A stretch of DNA of 64,000 nt. It comes from Citrus sinensis. Lineage: Eukaryota > Streptophyta > Magnoliopsida > Sapindales > Rutaceae. A program made the position numbers and the translations under genes. Below the pieces are notes generated by a model. It had not been told where the DNA came from. It did not search any database and was given only the letters and a program-made list of their open reading frames with translations. Positions within the stretch are counted from its first letter, which is position 1, and each line of letters opens with the position of its first letter. The stretch is from NCBI RefSeq assembly GCF_022201045.2, contig NC_068559.1:19711501-19775500 (forward strand), read 5' to 3'. Shown here piece after piece: positions 11,701-24,347 of the stretch.

Positions 11701-14331
11701 AAGATATTCCTCAAGCAACACGGGAGCATGAATATATTACTTCTTTGTCATTGCCAGGTAATAGCATGAATGACATTCAACAGTCGGATTCCAACTTCCC
11801 TTTTGTGGCAGAACTTAATGAGAGGAATCTTCCTTCTGTACCGAGTGAAACGGTAATTCTCAATTTCATAGACTTTCTTCTGTCATTGATTCCCGGTTTT
11901 AGTTGCCTTAAATAAAGCAAGCATATATTAAAACCCTTTTTTTGTTTAATGATAGCCAGTTGCCTATGCCCAGTGGCAAGTGATGTTAGGTGGGATTTCT
12001 ATTGTTTTCTTTCTAAATACAAACCTTTGACTGCAAACCAGATTAACATTTGGGGACTTTGATTCATTTGTTGTATTTGGTAATGAAATAGCCGAAATGC
12101 ACTTTCAATTTGCATTTGCTTATTAAAGTTCAAGGTCATAGATGCATAATTTTACCCTACTTTTTGTAAAACGTTGCTCTGTTTTACCCAACGTACATAG
12201 ATACAGAATTTTATCATGTGAAATTAAGTAAAATACAAAGTTGATAACATATAATATCAGAAATATATCCATTTAATCTGGTGCCAATTCAAGGTCACTA
12301 AGCTAGATATTTCTAATTTGATTTCAATTTGCTTTACTTTTTCCTTTTTCTAATATAACAAATTAATGGCATGTGCCAATTCTTTGTATTATCTTTTGTT
12401 TATTATTTGTTCTCATCAAGTTTAGATTCCTGGCCGCCATATCATTTAGTATTATCATTCATACTCATGACCAACTGATTTATGGTCAGTATTGCAATCA
12501 TACTCGTGTTTTTCCTTCCTGGCCTTCTTTCCTATTGGTTGTTTGTGCCAATTCCTTCCTATTTGTGTTATTGATTGTTTGTTTATCCTGTCATCTTCCT
12601 GTATTTTACATGATTTTCAACTTGTTTGGCACGGTTAAATTGGTACTCATGTTATGTATTATTCTACAGAATTTCGAAAATATACCAAGTGGTTTATTGG
12701 CACCAACTCGTCAGTCCTTGAGAATGAGAGATTCCTCATCTTTTCTTGCAACACAATCAATGCCATCTGGTTACGGCTCTACAGTCTCATTACATGCGAC
12801 AATGCCTGTGTCAGAGGTACTCTAAATGGTCTCATAATCATGTTTGTCTTCGCTTTTTGATGTTAACGCCTTTTTATTAGTTTATATATTTTTTTAATAT
12901 GTTAGCTTGATCACTCACTGAATACTTTCTTGAAATTTTGAATATTGATCTATACCACCATAAGAATAATATCTTTTGCTTATGATTAATAAATTGATGA
13001 TTGAAGCAACCAAAATTGGAATTAAGGCTTTAGATGGTATACTTATGTTTCATTATCCGATAATTTTGAAATTTTCAATAATTTGAATGAGATTTTACTC
13101 TTGTTACTCCTTTAGTTGTAAACTTGTTTTCAATGTCATCCAGTCATTGTGATACGTTGGTTTGCTATCTTGAATTTGGCCCATCTTATGGTGTCTACAG
13201 ATAATTAGATCTGTAGTATGGGAAGATTAGAGTTAAATTATCATTGGAATATAATTCTGCAGCTTTTGAATTCTGGCACGTTCTCTTTACCTCAGATTTC
13301 CCCACATGATCTGCCTGGTTCCAACCTTACCGGAAGAGATGCACTTTCCCATCTTCAGCCTTTGCATTCTTACGCTCAATCTAGACTTCCTTCAGGCAAA
13401 TTAACCAACATGATTGGCTATCCTTCCATGCCACAGAGGCAGACATATGTTCCGTCTGCTTTGCAGCATGCCTATCCAGAGGCCAGCGTGTTTCACGATT
13501 CTCTGGCAGGCATGAATTACAATCTTCCGCAGTACAGAAGCAGTGGCACTATAGGCGGCTTGCCTCTGTCCAATAGTGGCCTTTCTGCCTATGGAAGTTT
13601 TGTTGGGAGTTCTACCTTACCAATGGGTGCTGCAGTTGGCTACAATGGTCCTCCACAGTCTCACTATATGGATGGAAATAGTTTACCACGTCAGCAGGTA
13701 GAAGCGATGAATGTCTGTTCCCCTTTTATGAGTACTCACTGTGATGGTGTAGATTGGCTTGCTATCTTATTAAGATGCATAATTTGAGATTATTGATACG
13801 GACTTAATTTGATGTCCAGATAAAATGGTTTTCACTGTAATCATATCTTTTAGGGTTTTTATTTTTATATTTTTTTCCTCTTCCTTTTGGCTGATAGAAA
13901 ATTTTTGTCTTCAACTGTTCTCCTCCCTCAACTCGTCTCCCCTCTGCTTTTTTGCTTTATCTTATGATGTTTTTTTTTTTTTTTTGGTTTTCCTGTGGTG
14001 CTTGAATTATCTAATTTTATTTGGCTGGTAGGGATTTTTGTGCTCTAGTTATTCTACTCAACTCTTCTCTCCACTCTGCTTAATTACTTATTTTTTCTTC
14101 CTATGGTGCCAGCATAATCGCTCTTCTACGTGGGATTTGGGAGCCAGTCGACAGGCATCGTCAATGCATTCTGATAGTGCATACTATAGCTTGCTTCGAC
14201 AGAATCAGCATCATCCAGGATATCAAGTTGATCAGCAAGCTTCACAGCATTATGAATCTCTGGGGTACCCAAATCCAAATACCTATCATTCCGATAGAAT
14301 CACAAGAACATCAGCACCAAGACCTTGGTGA
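7196..14331 (+). CDS. GBF-interacting protein 1-like (GIP1_N/DUF1296)
   Basis: Ten coding exons: 7196-7394, 7717-7760, 8411-8528, 8624-8744, 9770-10446, 11181-11508, 11585-11852, 12670-12816, 13263-13697 and 14113-14331. They join in frame to 2,556 bp (851 aa). Residues about 15-80 form the GIP1_N domain, a UBA-like helical fold (IPAAAKKIVQNLKE...; DPNDAFQRLLSQDAFKEVKSKRE). The rest is low-complexity, rich in Ser, Gln and Tyr, with the conserved family motif VSLADIVRGRP at about 201-211 and a PRPW C-terminus. In Arabidopsis GIP1 binds G-box-binding bZIP factors and helps their DNA binding; a nuclear or cytoplasmic cofactor role here is inferred. The start follows from the domain beginning close behind the ATG. 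Exon 6 to 7 uses a GC-AG intron. A 3' UTR probably runs to about 14720 (AATAAA at 14715). Confidence 0.85.
11509..11584 (+). other. GC-AG intron in the GIP1-like gene
   Basis: The donor is AACTTCAG|GCATGA and the acceptor CTGTGCAG|AAATTCC. Reading through the donor hits TAA within four codons, and no GT donor of phase 2 nearby keeps the frame. With the GC donor, TTC-AG/A-AAT-TCC-GAA continues the ORF into exon 7. GC-AG introns are a known small minority in plants. This is a frame-based inference without transcript support. Confidence 0.7.
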
Positions 14332-15163
14332 TTTTTTTTCCTAACTGATTCTTAAGGCACTACAGCCTGCAATTACGCTAGATTCAGCAGCACAGCTACT
14401 AACAGTTTTCAGTCTTCCTAAATCTGTTTTCGATAGCAGCAGCTTAGGGTTTTGTTATAGTTGAAAGATTGCACGTTGATTTTGAGTGTGGCAATGTCCA
14501 ATTGTATATATCTCTAAATAGAAAATGACAGTCACTGCCCTCTGCCTCAACATTGCATTTTTATATGATTTCATGTTGGGGCATGATTTCTGATTTTAGA
14601 GATATAGCTTGCTTTATCCCATTTTGTCAAGGTGCAGAAATTTTTTTGATCGGATGGTTGACAAAAAGCAAATGGCAAAACTCATCTGGCTGGGGTTTTG
14701 TGTCACTTGCACTCAATAAATCGGTCTTGCATGTGTCTATTTTTTTAAATTGAAGCATTTGCTATGATCAAGTCATTGTGCTGTTCTTATATGGGTTCTA
14801 TGAAAAATATGGTAATTGAACACTGTTCTTCTAGTTGACGATGTAAAATTTAGGAATTATAATTGCAGGAATTGAGCCTTATTTACCATAAACCATCAAG
14901 TTAATAGAAGTTTAATATGGGTATCTGTTGGGGAAGGCAATTGACATGAAGGGCAGTTGGAAGGTAGGCTATGATATGAATATATTGATCCATTTTTAAA
15001 TTAAAAGTTTGGTATCACTTAACCATCTCCTAATTCCCAATCATTCTTTTCGGTTCATATAATAAATTTAATGGTAAAAATCCACTACTTAAACTCACTT
15101 AATGTACATAATTTTTGTGAAGTTTTTTTTTTCCATTTTGAGCAAAGAACTGAACTTGCAAGC
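14332..15163 (+). other. GIP1-like 3' UTR and AHL16 upstream region
   Basis: The first part is the likely 3' UTR of the GIP1-like gene, with AATAAA at 14715-14720. The remainder is AT-rich upstream DNA of the AT-hook gene. An in-frame ATG at 15071 would add 31 residues that do not resemble an AHL N-terminus; a T-run (15123-15132) ending in a possible acceptor suggests a leader intron. No other gene is seen. Confidence 0.4.
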
Positions 15164-15961
15164 ATGGCCGGAGGCACAGATCTTAATGTACATTCAGTTG
15201 CGACCAAAGCTGCTGTGGATAGAAACCAAGAACTGGATAAAGGTAATCACCAGAGACCAGGCACTGATGCGATGCTTATGCCTCCCAAAGTAGCCAAGGC
15301 AGTGTCGCCAGTTTCTGCAGCTGATGGGGAAACCCTTAGGAGGCCTCGTGGTAGGCCAGCTGGCTCAAAGAACAAGCCAAAGCCGCCCATCATTGTCACC
15401 CGCGACAGTGCCAATGCTCTTCGGGCACATGCAATGGAGGTGAGCTCAGGCTGCGATGTAAGTGAAAGCTTAGCTAACTTTGCAAGAAGGAAGCAACGCG
15501 GTATGTGCATATTAAGTGGGAGTGGCTGTGTAACAAACGTCACACTGCGCCAACCAGCCACTTCTGGGTCGATTGTGACCCTTCATGGCCGTTTTGAGAT
15601 TCTATCATTGCTCGGATCAATCCTGCCTCCGCCTGCCCCACCGGGAATCACCGGGCTAACAATTTACTTGGCAGGTGCTCAGGGACAGGTTGTGGGTGGG
15701 GTTGTGGTCGGTGCACTGATTGCTTCGGGCCCAGTTGTTATCATGGCCGCGTCTTTCATGAATGCTACTTTTGATCGTCTTCCATTAGATGATGATGAAT
15801 TAGCTGCTGCCATGCAGAACCAGCATTACCAAAATAGTCGTCACCACCACCTCGACATCTCTGATTTACACGGGTTGCCACCCCAGAACTTGCTGACTAA
15901 TGGGACTATGCCTCCTGAGATTTACGCTTGGGCACCAGGGAAGCCTATGTCAAAAACCTGA
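15164..15961 (+). CDS. AHL16: AT-hook motif nuclear-localized protein 16 / TEK
   Basis: A single exon of 265 aa. Residues 60-75 are a type-I AT-hook ([16 protein letters not shown]) that binds the minor groove of AT-rich DNA. Residues about 88-205 are a PPC/DUF296 domain with the diagnostic GRFEIL (142-147) and the hydrophobic stretch after it. One hook and no PPC intron place it in clade A. The text MAGGT at the start, [25 protein letters not shown] and [10 protein letters not shown] are, from memory, closest to Arabidopsis AHL16/TEK, which silences transposons and is needed for the pollen nexine layer. The start at 15164 is chosen because it gives the usual MAGGT N-terminus. It ends 172 bp from the convergent PPR gene. 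Confidence 0.85.
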   Translation: MAGGTDLNVHSVATKAAVDRNQELDKGNHQRPGTDAMLMPPKVAKAVSPVSAADGETLRRPRGRPAGSKNKPKPPIIVTRDSANALRAHAMEVSSGCDVSESLANFARRKQRGMCILSGSGCVTNVTLRQPATSGSIVTLHGRFEILSLLGSILPPPAPPGITGLTIYLAGAQGQVVGGVVVGALIASGPVVIMAASFMNATFDRLPLDDDELAAAMQNQHYQNSRHHHLDISDLHGLPPQNLLTNGTMPPEIYAWAPGKPMSKT

Positions 15962-16133
15962 TTAGCATTATTAACACCAATGCCTCTGGGCAAAATTGTT
16001 GGGTCATCTCTTTACTACTGTTAAGCTTAAGCTTCCATTAATCATTTCTTATTATTATTAAATTTCTTTGTTTTCCATTATGTTAAAGATTATGTACAAG
16101 TAATCAATAGCAAACATGTTTCTTTACAATTAT

Positions 16134-17822
16134 CTATGATCCCATTTCTTGTATTAGCAATCCCAAGTCATTCAATAAAAGGTAAACCTCTGGGGCTTTC
16201 GGATGCAGCCTCCCACCAGCGACAAATTCATGAACTTCACCATCTACTTCTATCAAACTACACCCCGGTTCTTTCTCTATCTTCACTTCCTTCATCAAAA
16301 GCCTCTCCTCCATTGCTTCCTCAAACTGATAGGAAGCAGCATAAAGATTAGACATAAGCACATAACCACAGCTTTCATTTTTATCCAACTCAATTATTTG
16401 CTTTGCTGCTTGTTTAGCCATCTCAATATTTCCATGCTTTCTACAAGCGGAGAGTAAAGACCCCCATATAATAGCATCTGGGTCTGAAGGCATACTTCTT
16501 ATTAGCTTTTCTGCCTCTTCTAGCAGTCCAGCTCTGCCTAGCGCATCAACCATACAGCTATAGTGCTTTATGGATGGCTTAATCTTGTATGTTTCCGTCA
16601 TTAATGTGAAGTAATCCTTCGCTTGATTCACTTTGCCTGAGTGATTACAAGCTGTTAGGACAGCAATGAAACTAGTGTAATCTGGTGTAAGATTCGAAGA
16701 TTGAAGCCCCGAGAACAATTTTATCGCTTCATTCTCATAACCATTCATAGCTAGGCCAAAAACCATGGAATTCCAACATGATAATCCTTTCTTGGGAACA
16801 GTGTTAAACACTTGAAGTGCCCTTTCAGGGCAGCCACATTTGCAATACATGTCTATAATTGCAGTAACAACTATGGTATTCAACTCAAAGCAATTCGTCA
16901 CTAAGAAATTATGAATCCATTCACCTTGTCTAATTGCTCCTAATTTGGCACAAGCATTCAACAAGCTCACCATTGTAAACTCACTAGGCTTAATATTCTG
17001 CTCTTGCATTTCGCGAAAAAGCTCCAATGCCTCCTTAAACTTAACATTCCTCACATACCCACTAATCATAGAGTTCCAAGAAACTGTATTTCTAGACACC
17101 ATTTTGTCAAACAGCCTCCTAGACTCATCAATTTCTCCACATTTAGCCAGGCCTATAATCATTGAATTCCAAGCAACAACATCGAATTCCGTATCTACTT
17201 CATCAAACATCAGTCTTGCTTCACTCAAAAATCCACAATTTGCATACATATAAATGATAGTGTTATGTATAAACTGATCAAATTCAAGACCTTGTTTTAC
17301 AACTCTACCATGAAGCTGAGCTCCATCACGAGCTAAACCAAGCTGAGCATATGCCTTGAATAGTGAAGGATAAGTTAACCTTTGTGGCTGAATTGGTGAA
17401 GTGACCAACATGTCAATGAAAAGCAATATTGCATTTCGTGGAGTTGAGCTCTGAGAGAAGCCTCTAATGATGGTATTCCAAATAAAAAGATTTGGCTTCT
17501 TTATTTGTGTAAATACTAAGTAAGCATAGTTGATGTCGCCGGCCGGAGATGTGCAAAAGGTCAAGATACGGCTGGCGGCAATGGGGTCTTTGGCCAGGCC
17601 AGTTTTGATGAGATGGGCATGGATTTTTTTCAGGTCTTTCATTGAAGTGCATTGTTTGTCTAGCAAAGAGAGTAATGGTTGGTCCGAAATGAACTTGGAC
17701 ATGGAGGTTGGTGATGGAATTTGTGACCAAACTGCCATTTTTGTTTTAATTCTATGGTTCTTGTTTTCTCTATATGTTATCCTCTGTGGCAGAATACTAT
17801 TATTGACTATTGCCACCCTCAC
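16134..17822 (-). CDS. PLS-class pentatricopeptide repeat protein, E/E+ type
   Basis: Intronless, 562 aa. From about residue 55 to 480 there are tandem 31-36-residue PPR motifs of the P, L and S types (for example WNTIIRGFSQ, WNSMISGYVR, ACAKLGAIRQG, CWNSMVFGLAMNG). An E domain follows (IIWGSLLSACRKHGNIEMAKQ) and then an E+ region (GCSLIEVDGEVHEFVAGGRLHP). There is no DYW deaminase tail. Such proteins bind organellar RNA base by base and direct C-to-U editing with partner proteins. From memory it is closest to At2g42920, which also fits the gene order. A second in-frame ATG at 17738 (MAVW) is a plausible true start; the first 28 residues are not PPR. Plastid or mitochondrial targeting is not resolvable by eye. 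Confidence 0.85.
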   Translation of the reverse strand: MRVAIVNNSILPQRITYRENKNHRIKTKMAVWSQIPSPTSMSKFISDQPLLSLLDKQCTSMKDLKKIHAHLIKTGLAKDPIAASRILTFCTSPAGDINYAYLVFTQIKKPNLFIWNTIIRGFSQSSTPRNAILLFIDMLVTSPIQPQRLTYPSLFKAYAQLGLARDGAQLHGRVVKQGLEFDQFIHNTIIYMYANCGFLSEARLMFDEVDTEFDVVAWNSMIIGLAKCGEIDESRRLFDKMVSRNTVSWNSMISGYVRNVKFKEALELFREMQEQNIKPSEFTMVSLLNACAKLGAIRQGEWIHNFLVTNCFELNTIVVTAIIDMYCKCGCPERALQVFNTVPKKGLSCWNSMVFGLAMNGYENEAIKLFSGLQSSNLTPDYTSFIAVLTACNHSGKVNQAKDYFTLMTETYKIKPSIKHYSCMVDALGRAGLLEEAEKLIRSMPSDPDAIIWGSLLSACRKHGNIEMAKQAAKQIIELDKNESCGYVLMSNLYAASYQFEEAMEERLLMKEVKIEKEPGCSLIEVDGEVHEFVAGGRLHPKAPEVYLLLNDLGLLIQEMGS

Positions 17823-17975
17823 TCATAAGGAGGCTGAACTTACTTGACCTATGGTTGTGGATAGGAATTCAATGTTGATCTAATTTTTATGTTAGACATT
17901 TTAGAAAGCAGTGATTAATAATAGTTAAATTTTAACTATATAGTTTACACTATCATAAAATGCATTAGTTATATA

Positions 17976-18847
17976 TAGGGATGGTAATAGGCACCGCTCA
18001 CAGTGGGTTTATCATTACTAAACTTAAACCCACACAAAATTTAAATTACTAAATCCATCCACAACCCGCAGGGGGTTTTAATTTTTTTTAGAAAACCCAT
18101 CCGCTGCGGGTTTTAACAATTACCAAACCCGCAATGATATCCGACGGATTTTTTGCGGATTTGTAAATTTAAAATCACAAATGTTCAATATATAAATTTA
18201 CAATAATAACTTCAAATTCAACATAACATACTCAATTTTAAATTTAACCAATGTAAGTAAAAAATTAAAATTTCAACATCAATTCAACACAAATTCTCAA
18301 ATTTAAGTATAAAATACACAAATCTATGAAAAAAAAAACCCACAAACTAGTATATGAAAATAACAATTATATTTCGTAGTATCATTCAACGTAAGCACCA
18401 AGAGAAGATTTTTATTTTATTCACCATCATTAGCACCCATTCAACATGATGCCTACAATAATGATAAGATTACTATTTTTCAAAGAATAATGCTTTTCAA
18501 ATATTAATTCGAAAAAAATTATAATAATGAAATAATTTATGCATTAAGTTAAATAAAAATAGACCAAACAAAAACACTTTGGTTATTTGGCACTTTGCAT
18601 AATTGCATTATTTTCTTTATATATTTTTTCAATTAAAAATATTTAAAAAAACATTGCGGGTCTAGTGGATATCCATACGGATATTTGCCGGATATTGGGC
18701 TAATACCAAACTCACTTGCATCCAAGTACGGGTTTCGATTTATAATACCAAACAAGCCCGCATCCTGCACAATTATTCGCAGCAAGCGAGTTTTGGCGGG
18801 CGGGTTTGGACGGGTTTGTGAGTTTGCGGGCACAATTGTCATCCCTA
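17976..18847 (+). mobile_element. Non-autonomous hAT-like element, copy A
   Basis: The ends TAGGGATGGTAAT and ATTGTCATCCCTA are inverted copies of the widespread plant hAT terminus TAGGGATGGCAAT. Imperfect 8-bp duplications GTTATATA (17968-17975) and ATTATAGA (18848-18855) match at 6 of 8. Subterminal regions are rich in repeated ACCCGC/GCGGGT motifs (AACCCGCAGGGGG, GCGGGCGGGTTTGG), as hAT transposases often bind. The core is AT-rich with no ORF. A diverged copy lies inverted at about 32226-33178. Confidence 0.7.
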
Positions 18848-18855
18848 ATTATAGA

Positions 18856-21084
18856 GGACTATTAAAATATAAGCACATTTTAATTGAAATTTAGTTAATT
18901 TCTTTGAAAATTTTCACATTTTGGCTTCTTCAGTTATAGAATTTTTTTTTTTTTTCAATTCTAATCCACTAAAAGGTTGTAGTTTCTTCATTACAGACCC
19001 CATCAAACTAAAATCATAATTCCACCATGACCACCAGTACCTAAAGTGAAGAGATAAAAACATAAGGAATCGAACAAATGACCTTAACTTTGATACAACT
19101 CAGACCTAAATTATTAAGTCATTAGTTTAAAACGGCACGTGAAAAGTGAATCATATGAAATGCCAAACAACAAGAAGAAGAAGGCAGAATGAGTGGGGAT
19201 CCTACACTACATGATTGCGGCCTTTACACTCAGTGTTTATGAAATTGCAAGCATTAGCAATTCGCAAGAGAGAATGAAGATCAGATTCTTCCTTCTTTAT
19301 CTTCTCTTTCGTTTTGTTTACAACCAAGCATTAGTAATCCATATACTTGGATGTCGCCCAAGAAAAGGAATTTAATTAAGATGCCAGCCACTCTTTATCT
19401 TTAGGTTCCTTGTGCTGAATCGTTAATGTCAAGTTTGCAAAAGTAGGCTTCCAGCTTTTGCCTTGAATTACGTAAAATCTTTTCCACTAAATAATCAGAA
19501 TATGAAAGAAAAAAAATGTTAGAAGTCATGTGGCCAATAGTGACTTTGGAGTTATGGAGGCATACCAAAGATTTGGTCGCGTTAAAAGTTATATTTTGTA
19601 GAAGATTATGGGGAAATTATTAGATTACAAACAATTATTGGCCTTTGAAAATTTTACACTTTGAAGTCTCTATCAGATATATTCTCATTTAATTATTTAA
19701 AATAATAAAGCGGTGGCAACAATCAAGGAGAGCCTTTATTTGTATATTTAAATATTTAGAGGTTTAGGAGTATTTTATAATGTATAGGTAGGAATCCAAT
19801 AGGTCAAAAGTGCAGCCTCATGATAGTATTTTGGACGATCTACTTTATTTTAAGGCTCAATTTCACTGAATTTGTTTGCTTGCAAGTTTTATCCATGGTC
19901 CCCCATGCTATGCTTTTAGCAATTAAATCCACATACAAGTGATGATCCAAGATTCCAAAACTTACATTAAATTTGGATATTAGTTGGAATCAATTGTTTA
20001 AAAGAGATTATTTATAAGTTGATGGGAAGTGTTTGAGTTTTTATTTAATATGCTCTTAAGGCACATATTAATATAACCTTAATGACAAAGAAGATCCCTA
20101 ATTACTAGAAACAACTATTTGTTTGTGGATTAATTGGTGAAGAAGTTTGTGTTCGTTTATAATATATGATCAATTGAGAATCGGAACCATTCTTTAATTA
20201 CATAGAGGAAATGGTTTTCTTCTCCATTTTGAAGTGAAAAAATTTGACAAGATTGTTCCACAAAGTAGAATAAAATACTAAAAGGGACCATTTAGTTGTG
20301 ATAAGAGTCTCCCCTTCACATAACGACCCAACAACAAAGGCTTGCCCACAAAAAAAAAAAAAAACAAAAAAAAAAAAAGAAGCCAATCAGCTTAAAAAAC
20401 AAAGACACCCAAACAGAAGAGATAATAGACTAGTACTTGATTGCTACTTTTTAGTGCAGTCTAGGCACACCCAACCATCTTTGCTTAATTGCTTCTTTTT
20501 CTTTTCTTCAGATTCTCACTCTTTAATCCCCTCTCTTTGGCTAGGTGATTAATTTCAGCAAGAAGTCAATTTAATGGAAGTTACAAATATTGGTATTATA
20601 TTTAATATAATTTTGATTCACTGTTATAGAACAAGAAAAAGGAGTACATGATAAATATATAAAAAAAAAGAGAAAGGCAAGAGGCACACATCATCATCAT
20701 CATTACAATCACCACATTACCAAACCTAAATTCCAAAACAATTCTCTCTTTAACTTCTTTTCCAATCTTTTCCCTCCTTTTTGCACCTTAATTCCTCTCT
20801 TGTTGCTTGCACCTTCCCACACTCCATGTTTCTTCCTTTCGCTCTAGATTGCACTTATCTTTCAAAATATATTTGTATAATTCACAAAGAGGGTGAAAAA
20901 TCTTCTTCTTTCTACAATATCATTCATATTTTAATTTCTTTAGTTGATGATGTCTTGGCCTCTCTTTCTATCTTTCTTTCTTTTGAACATGAGAAGCAGG
21001 TAGAACTGAGATTGGAGAATTATTTATATTAACACTGAAGAAGCTGCAAAAAGCTGCAAAACAAAGCTTTGATGATCTTGACAA
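18856..21084. other. Intergenic DNA, X8-gene promoter side
   Basis: I see no gene. A long A/C-rich run lies at 20350-20382. From about 20690 the DNA becomes pyrimidine-rich (TTCCTCTC..., TTTCTTTC), as expected near the 5' end of the downstream X8-domain gene. A TATATAAAA at about 20657-20665 is a candidate TATA box, but a 5' leader of about 400 bp would follow, so it is uncertain. Confidence 0.35.
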
Positions 21085-22798
21085 ATGGGAAGAGCAGCAA
21101 GTTTCATTCAAATATCACTCCTACTATTTTGTCTCTTCCTTTGTTCAGGTAACTTTCTTTGTCTTCTTTGCTTCTTAAGCATTTGTATATTTCTAATTTT
21201 CTGTTCGTTTCTTTTTCTTGTTCACGAGCCAGCAATCTCAATGAAACTGCAATTTCATTCGTTGAAATATGAACAGGGGAAGCTAAAAAATTGGCGTGAA
21301 TTTGGTCATTTCATGTTCAAACATAGTTTACCTTCTTTGATTCAAAGTTTGCTTACTTTACATGTTGGACATAGAATTTGATTGCTTTCCCATGTGGGTA
21401 TTGGTCTCCTTTTCTGAATTGACCGTCCTTTATCTGAATGGAATTTCTTTTCATATTGCCAAATAGTTAATTGGTGTTAGTGTGTTATTACTCTAGGAAG
21501 CTACTGTTTTTTCAAAATTTCAATGATGCATGGTTCTTGTTTCAATTTTAACTTTTCTCTTTATTTGCTCTTTTTGTCCTCAATTATTACATATGACCTG
21601 TTATACATGAGCCATATTCTTATTAAATTTTTGCTTTACTGTCTTCTTGTTGAAGATGTTTCTTCTAGCTTCCTTTCTACCAACATAATTGAGTACAACC
21701 ATAGCCAAAGGTGCCCACAGAGCTGCTCTATAAGAAAAAGAATGTAGTTGGTAACATGAATGTGTGGTTGATATTGAATTTTGAACTAACTATTTGAAAA
21801 GATCTTGATTCCTTTTTCCACAACAATAATTTTGCTCTAGTTCTTGTTTGAAATTCAATTCTCACAAACCCAATTCACATTAGGCATCTTACTTTTGCCT
21901 GTCTCAAAATTCAGGTGCAAGTGTCACAAGTGCACAACTTGGCATTGAAGATAAAAATGTACACTTAAATTCTTCTATATCCACTACCAAAAGAGACATT
22001 ACCACACCAATAACAACGGTACCAATCATAACTCCCGCTACTCCCACTTCATCAACACCAATTTTGAACCCAACTTCAACCCCAGAAACAACATCCCCGG
22101 CAGCAACAACCCCTAGTTTGACTCCGCCCACCACGACGACCCCTGTATCCTCCGGAGCAAGCTGGTGTGTAGCTAGCCAAAGTGCATCACATACCGCGTT
22201 ACAAGTTGCTTTGGACTATGCTTGTGGGTATGGTGCTGATTGCTCAGCAATTCAGCCCGGTGGAAGTTGTTACAATCCCAACACCCTTAGAGACCATGCT
22301 TCTTATGCATTCAATTCATTTTATCAGAAGAATCCGATTCCAAGTAGCTGCAATTTTGGAGGAGCTGCTGTTAGTACCAGCACTAACCCCAGTGAGTATC
22401 TTTATTATTGTTCCATATATACTGCACAGTTACACTTACACCACTAGACCATCACTTTGTTTATTTGTTAATTGGATATCTTTACTATGATTTTAGGTAG
22501 CGGTACATGCCAATATCAATCCACCAGGTGACACTCTCCAGCACTGCTTTTGTTTTAATTTATTGACTTCTTGTACAACAAGCAATTAAGAACCAAATTG
22601 TGACAAGCTTTAATGGGAATTTGTTGCAGCACAAGTTCATCAATCTTAAACACAACAAATTCTAATGGGGCAACAGTATATGGTGCTGTTCCTAATCCAC
22701 CGAGCCCCACTGCATCGCTTGCACTTGCAGCAGCCAAGCCTCATAGCATGTCAATTTTCTTTCCTGCGCCATGTTTCCTAATGCTGCAGCTGGTCTAA
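21085..22798 (+). CDS. X8 (CBM43) callose-binding protein, likely GPI-anchored
   Basis: Four exons: 21085-21148, 21915-22391, 22497-22527 and 22630-22798, giving 246 aa. Residues 1-21 are a strongly hydrophobic signal peptide ending at SG. Residues about 25-90 are a Thr/Pro/Ser-rich, probably O-glycosylated stem. Residues about 92-175 are an X8 domain with its Cys pattern ([44 protein letters not shown]) and the conserved aromatic residues that bind beta-1,3-glucan. The C-terminus ([17 protein letters not shown]) is a hydrophobic GPI signal. Family knowledge places such proteins at plasmodesmata or the cell wall, binding callose. No glycosidase domain is present, so it is a binding protein, not an enzyme. 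It may correspond to At2g42930. Confidence 0.85.
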
Positions 22799-23694
22799 AT
22801 TCTAGCTACCACTAGAATTAAAAGTATACATGGAAGCTGTATTCACTTTTTTGAATGAATCAAACTTCAAGTCATGCAATTACCTTTAGTGTTTCTTTTT
22901 CTTTCTTCTTTTTTATTTATTTATTTTTTTTTTTGGGGATATGCTGATTGACTAAGCACATACGAACTTGGTTCAATTTTGGGTTGCTGTTGTAGAGTTG
23001 TATGTACATGGGGTAGTGTCATTAGTGATGGAGAGAGAAATCACAAGGGTAATGAAAGCAAAATGGCGAGTTTTTGTACTGGTAGAAATCATGGTTAATT
23101 TTCTTGTTTGTAGAGCTCCGAGGCATTAATATTTGTCTATGGATCAATTTGTTTATTATTATTTTTTTTTATAATTTCAATCATAATACTATTGATATAT
23201 TACAATCATAAATCTTTTGTGATTAATTAATATCATTTTTATTGCAGCGTAGCCCAAATTACTATTCTTACATTGAAGAGCAAACTACTCTAATGATTGG
23301 AAAAATAAACTCTAACATTACTTTTGAGTGTGATTTTGTCATGGTTTAGATTTCATATTAGTGTTTAGAGAGAAAACTACTTCTATTTTAAAAAGAATTT
23401 GAGTCCTAGTAAAACGGGACTTGAACTCACTCCCTCGTTCATCTAAAAGGCCCAGTGTGGGATGGATCAATTATTATATTTGTTTTCGGCTATTTTGTTA
23501 GTGATGACGGCAAAAATAAGTAGCATGGCTGTTTTGGCCCTGGATTCCAACCACCAAGTACCGACAACCAATTCTTTCATTTTCAAATGTCGGGTTTCCT
23601 GGTTGGATCTGGCCCAAATGAGAAGCCCATGCCAGTGTGCGGCCCATCTGCCACAGGTCATTTAATGATTGATCTCATATATATATATATAAAG
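22799..23694. other. X8 3' UTR and intergenic DNA
   Basis: The first 100-300 bp are the probable 3' UTR of the X8 gene. The rest is AT-rich with no gene seen. An AT dinucleotide run (23678-23691) directly precedes the next transposon relic. Confidence 0.4.
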
Positions 23695-24338
23695 CAGAAA
23701 ATATCCATTGTCCACTCATTTTTCCATTTTTTTAAAAAAAATACACATTTTTTTTTGTTAGAATCCACCTAAAATTACATTTTGTTTCACTTTTCCACTT
23801 CCGTTTGGAATCCGTTAAGAAAACTAACGGAAACTTTAAAAAATGACCATTTTACCCTCCAAAACGAAAATTATAATTCCACCCTAAAGATTACCAAAAA
23901 TTAGATTAATTCCACAACCATCAAATGCAGGGTTTTTTTTTTTAAATATTTCTGTAATTAGAATGCTAAATTATAACAATAGTATTAAAAATAGTCAAAT
24001 CTCGCAAACCATCAATTGAATTTAAGATAAGTAGAGTTTTATTATTCATTGAGTTATAATCTCTAGTAGTTAAGATTTTTTTATACTTTATTAACGTACC
24101 AATAATGATATTCATCATTAAATCTTATTATTTTTGACATTTTTAAGGTAAAATTATAATTTTCGTTTTGGGGGTAAAATGATTATTTTTTAAAGTTTCT
24201 GTTAGTTTTCTTAACGAATTCCAAACAAAGATGAAAAAGTTAAATAAAATATAACTTTAGGTAGATTCCAGCAAAAAAAAAAATTGTGTATTTTAAAAAA
24301 ATTAGAAAAAAAAACAGGTGGACAGTTAATATTTTCTC
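23695..24338. mobile_element. Mutator-like MITE with TIRs of about 185 bp
   Basis: The left arm (23695-23880) and right arm (24155-24338) are reverse complements over about 185 bp, for example GAAAACTAACGGAAACTTTAA against TTAAAGTTTCTGTTAGTTTTC. A near-exact 9-bp duplication, TATATAAAG (23686-23694) and TATATAAAA (24339-24347), flanks it. Long TIRs plus a 9-bp duplication are the Mutator (MULE) signature. It has no ORF. Confidence 0.7.
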
Positions 24339-24347
24339 TATATAAAA

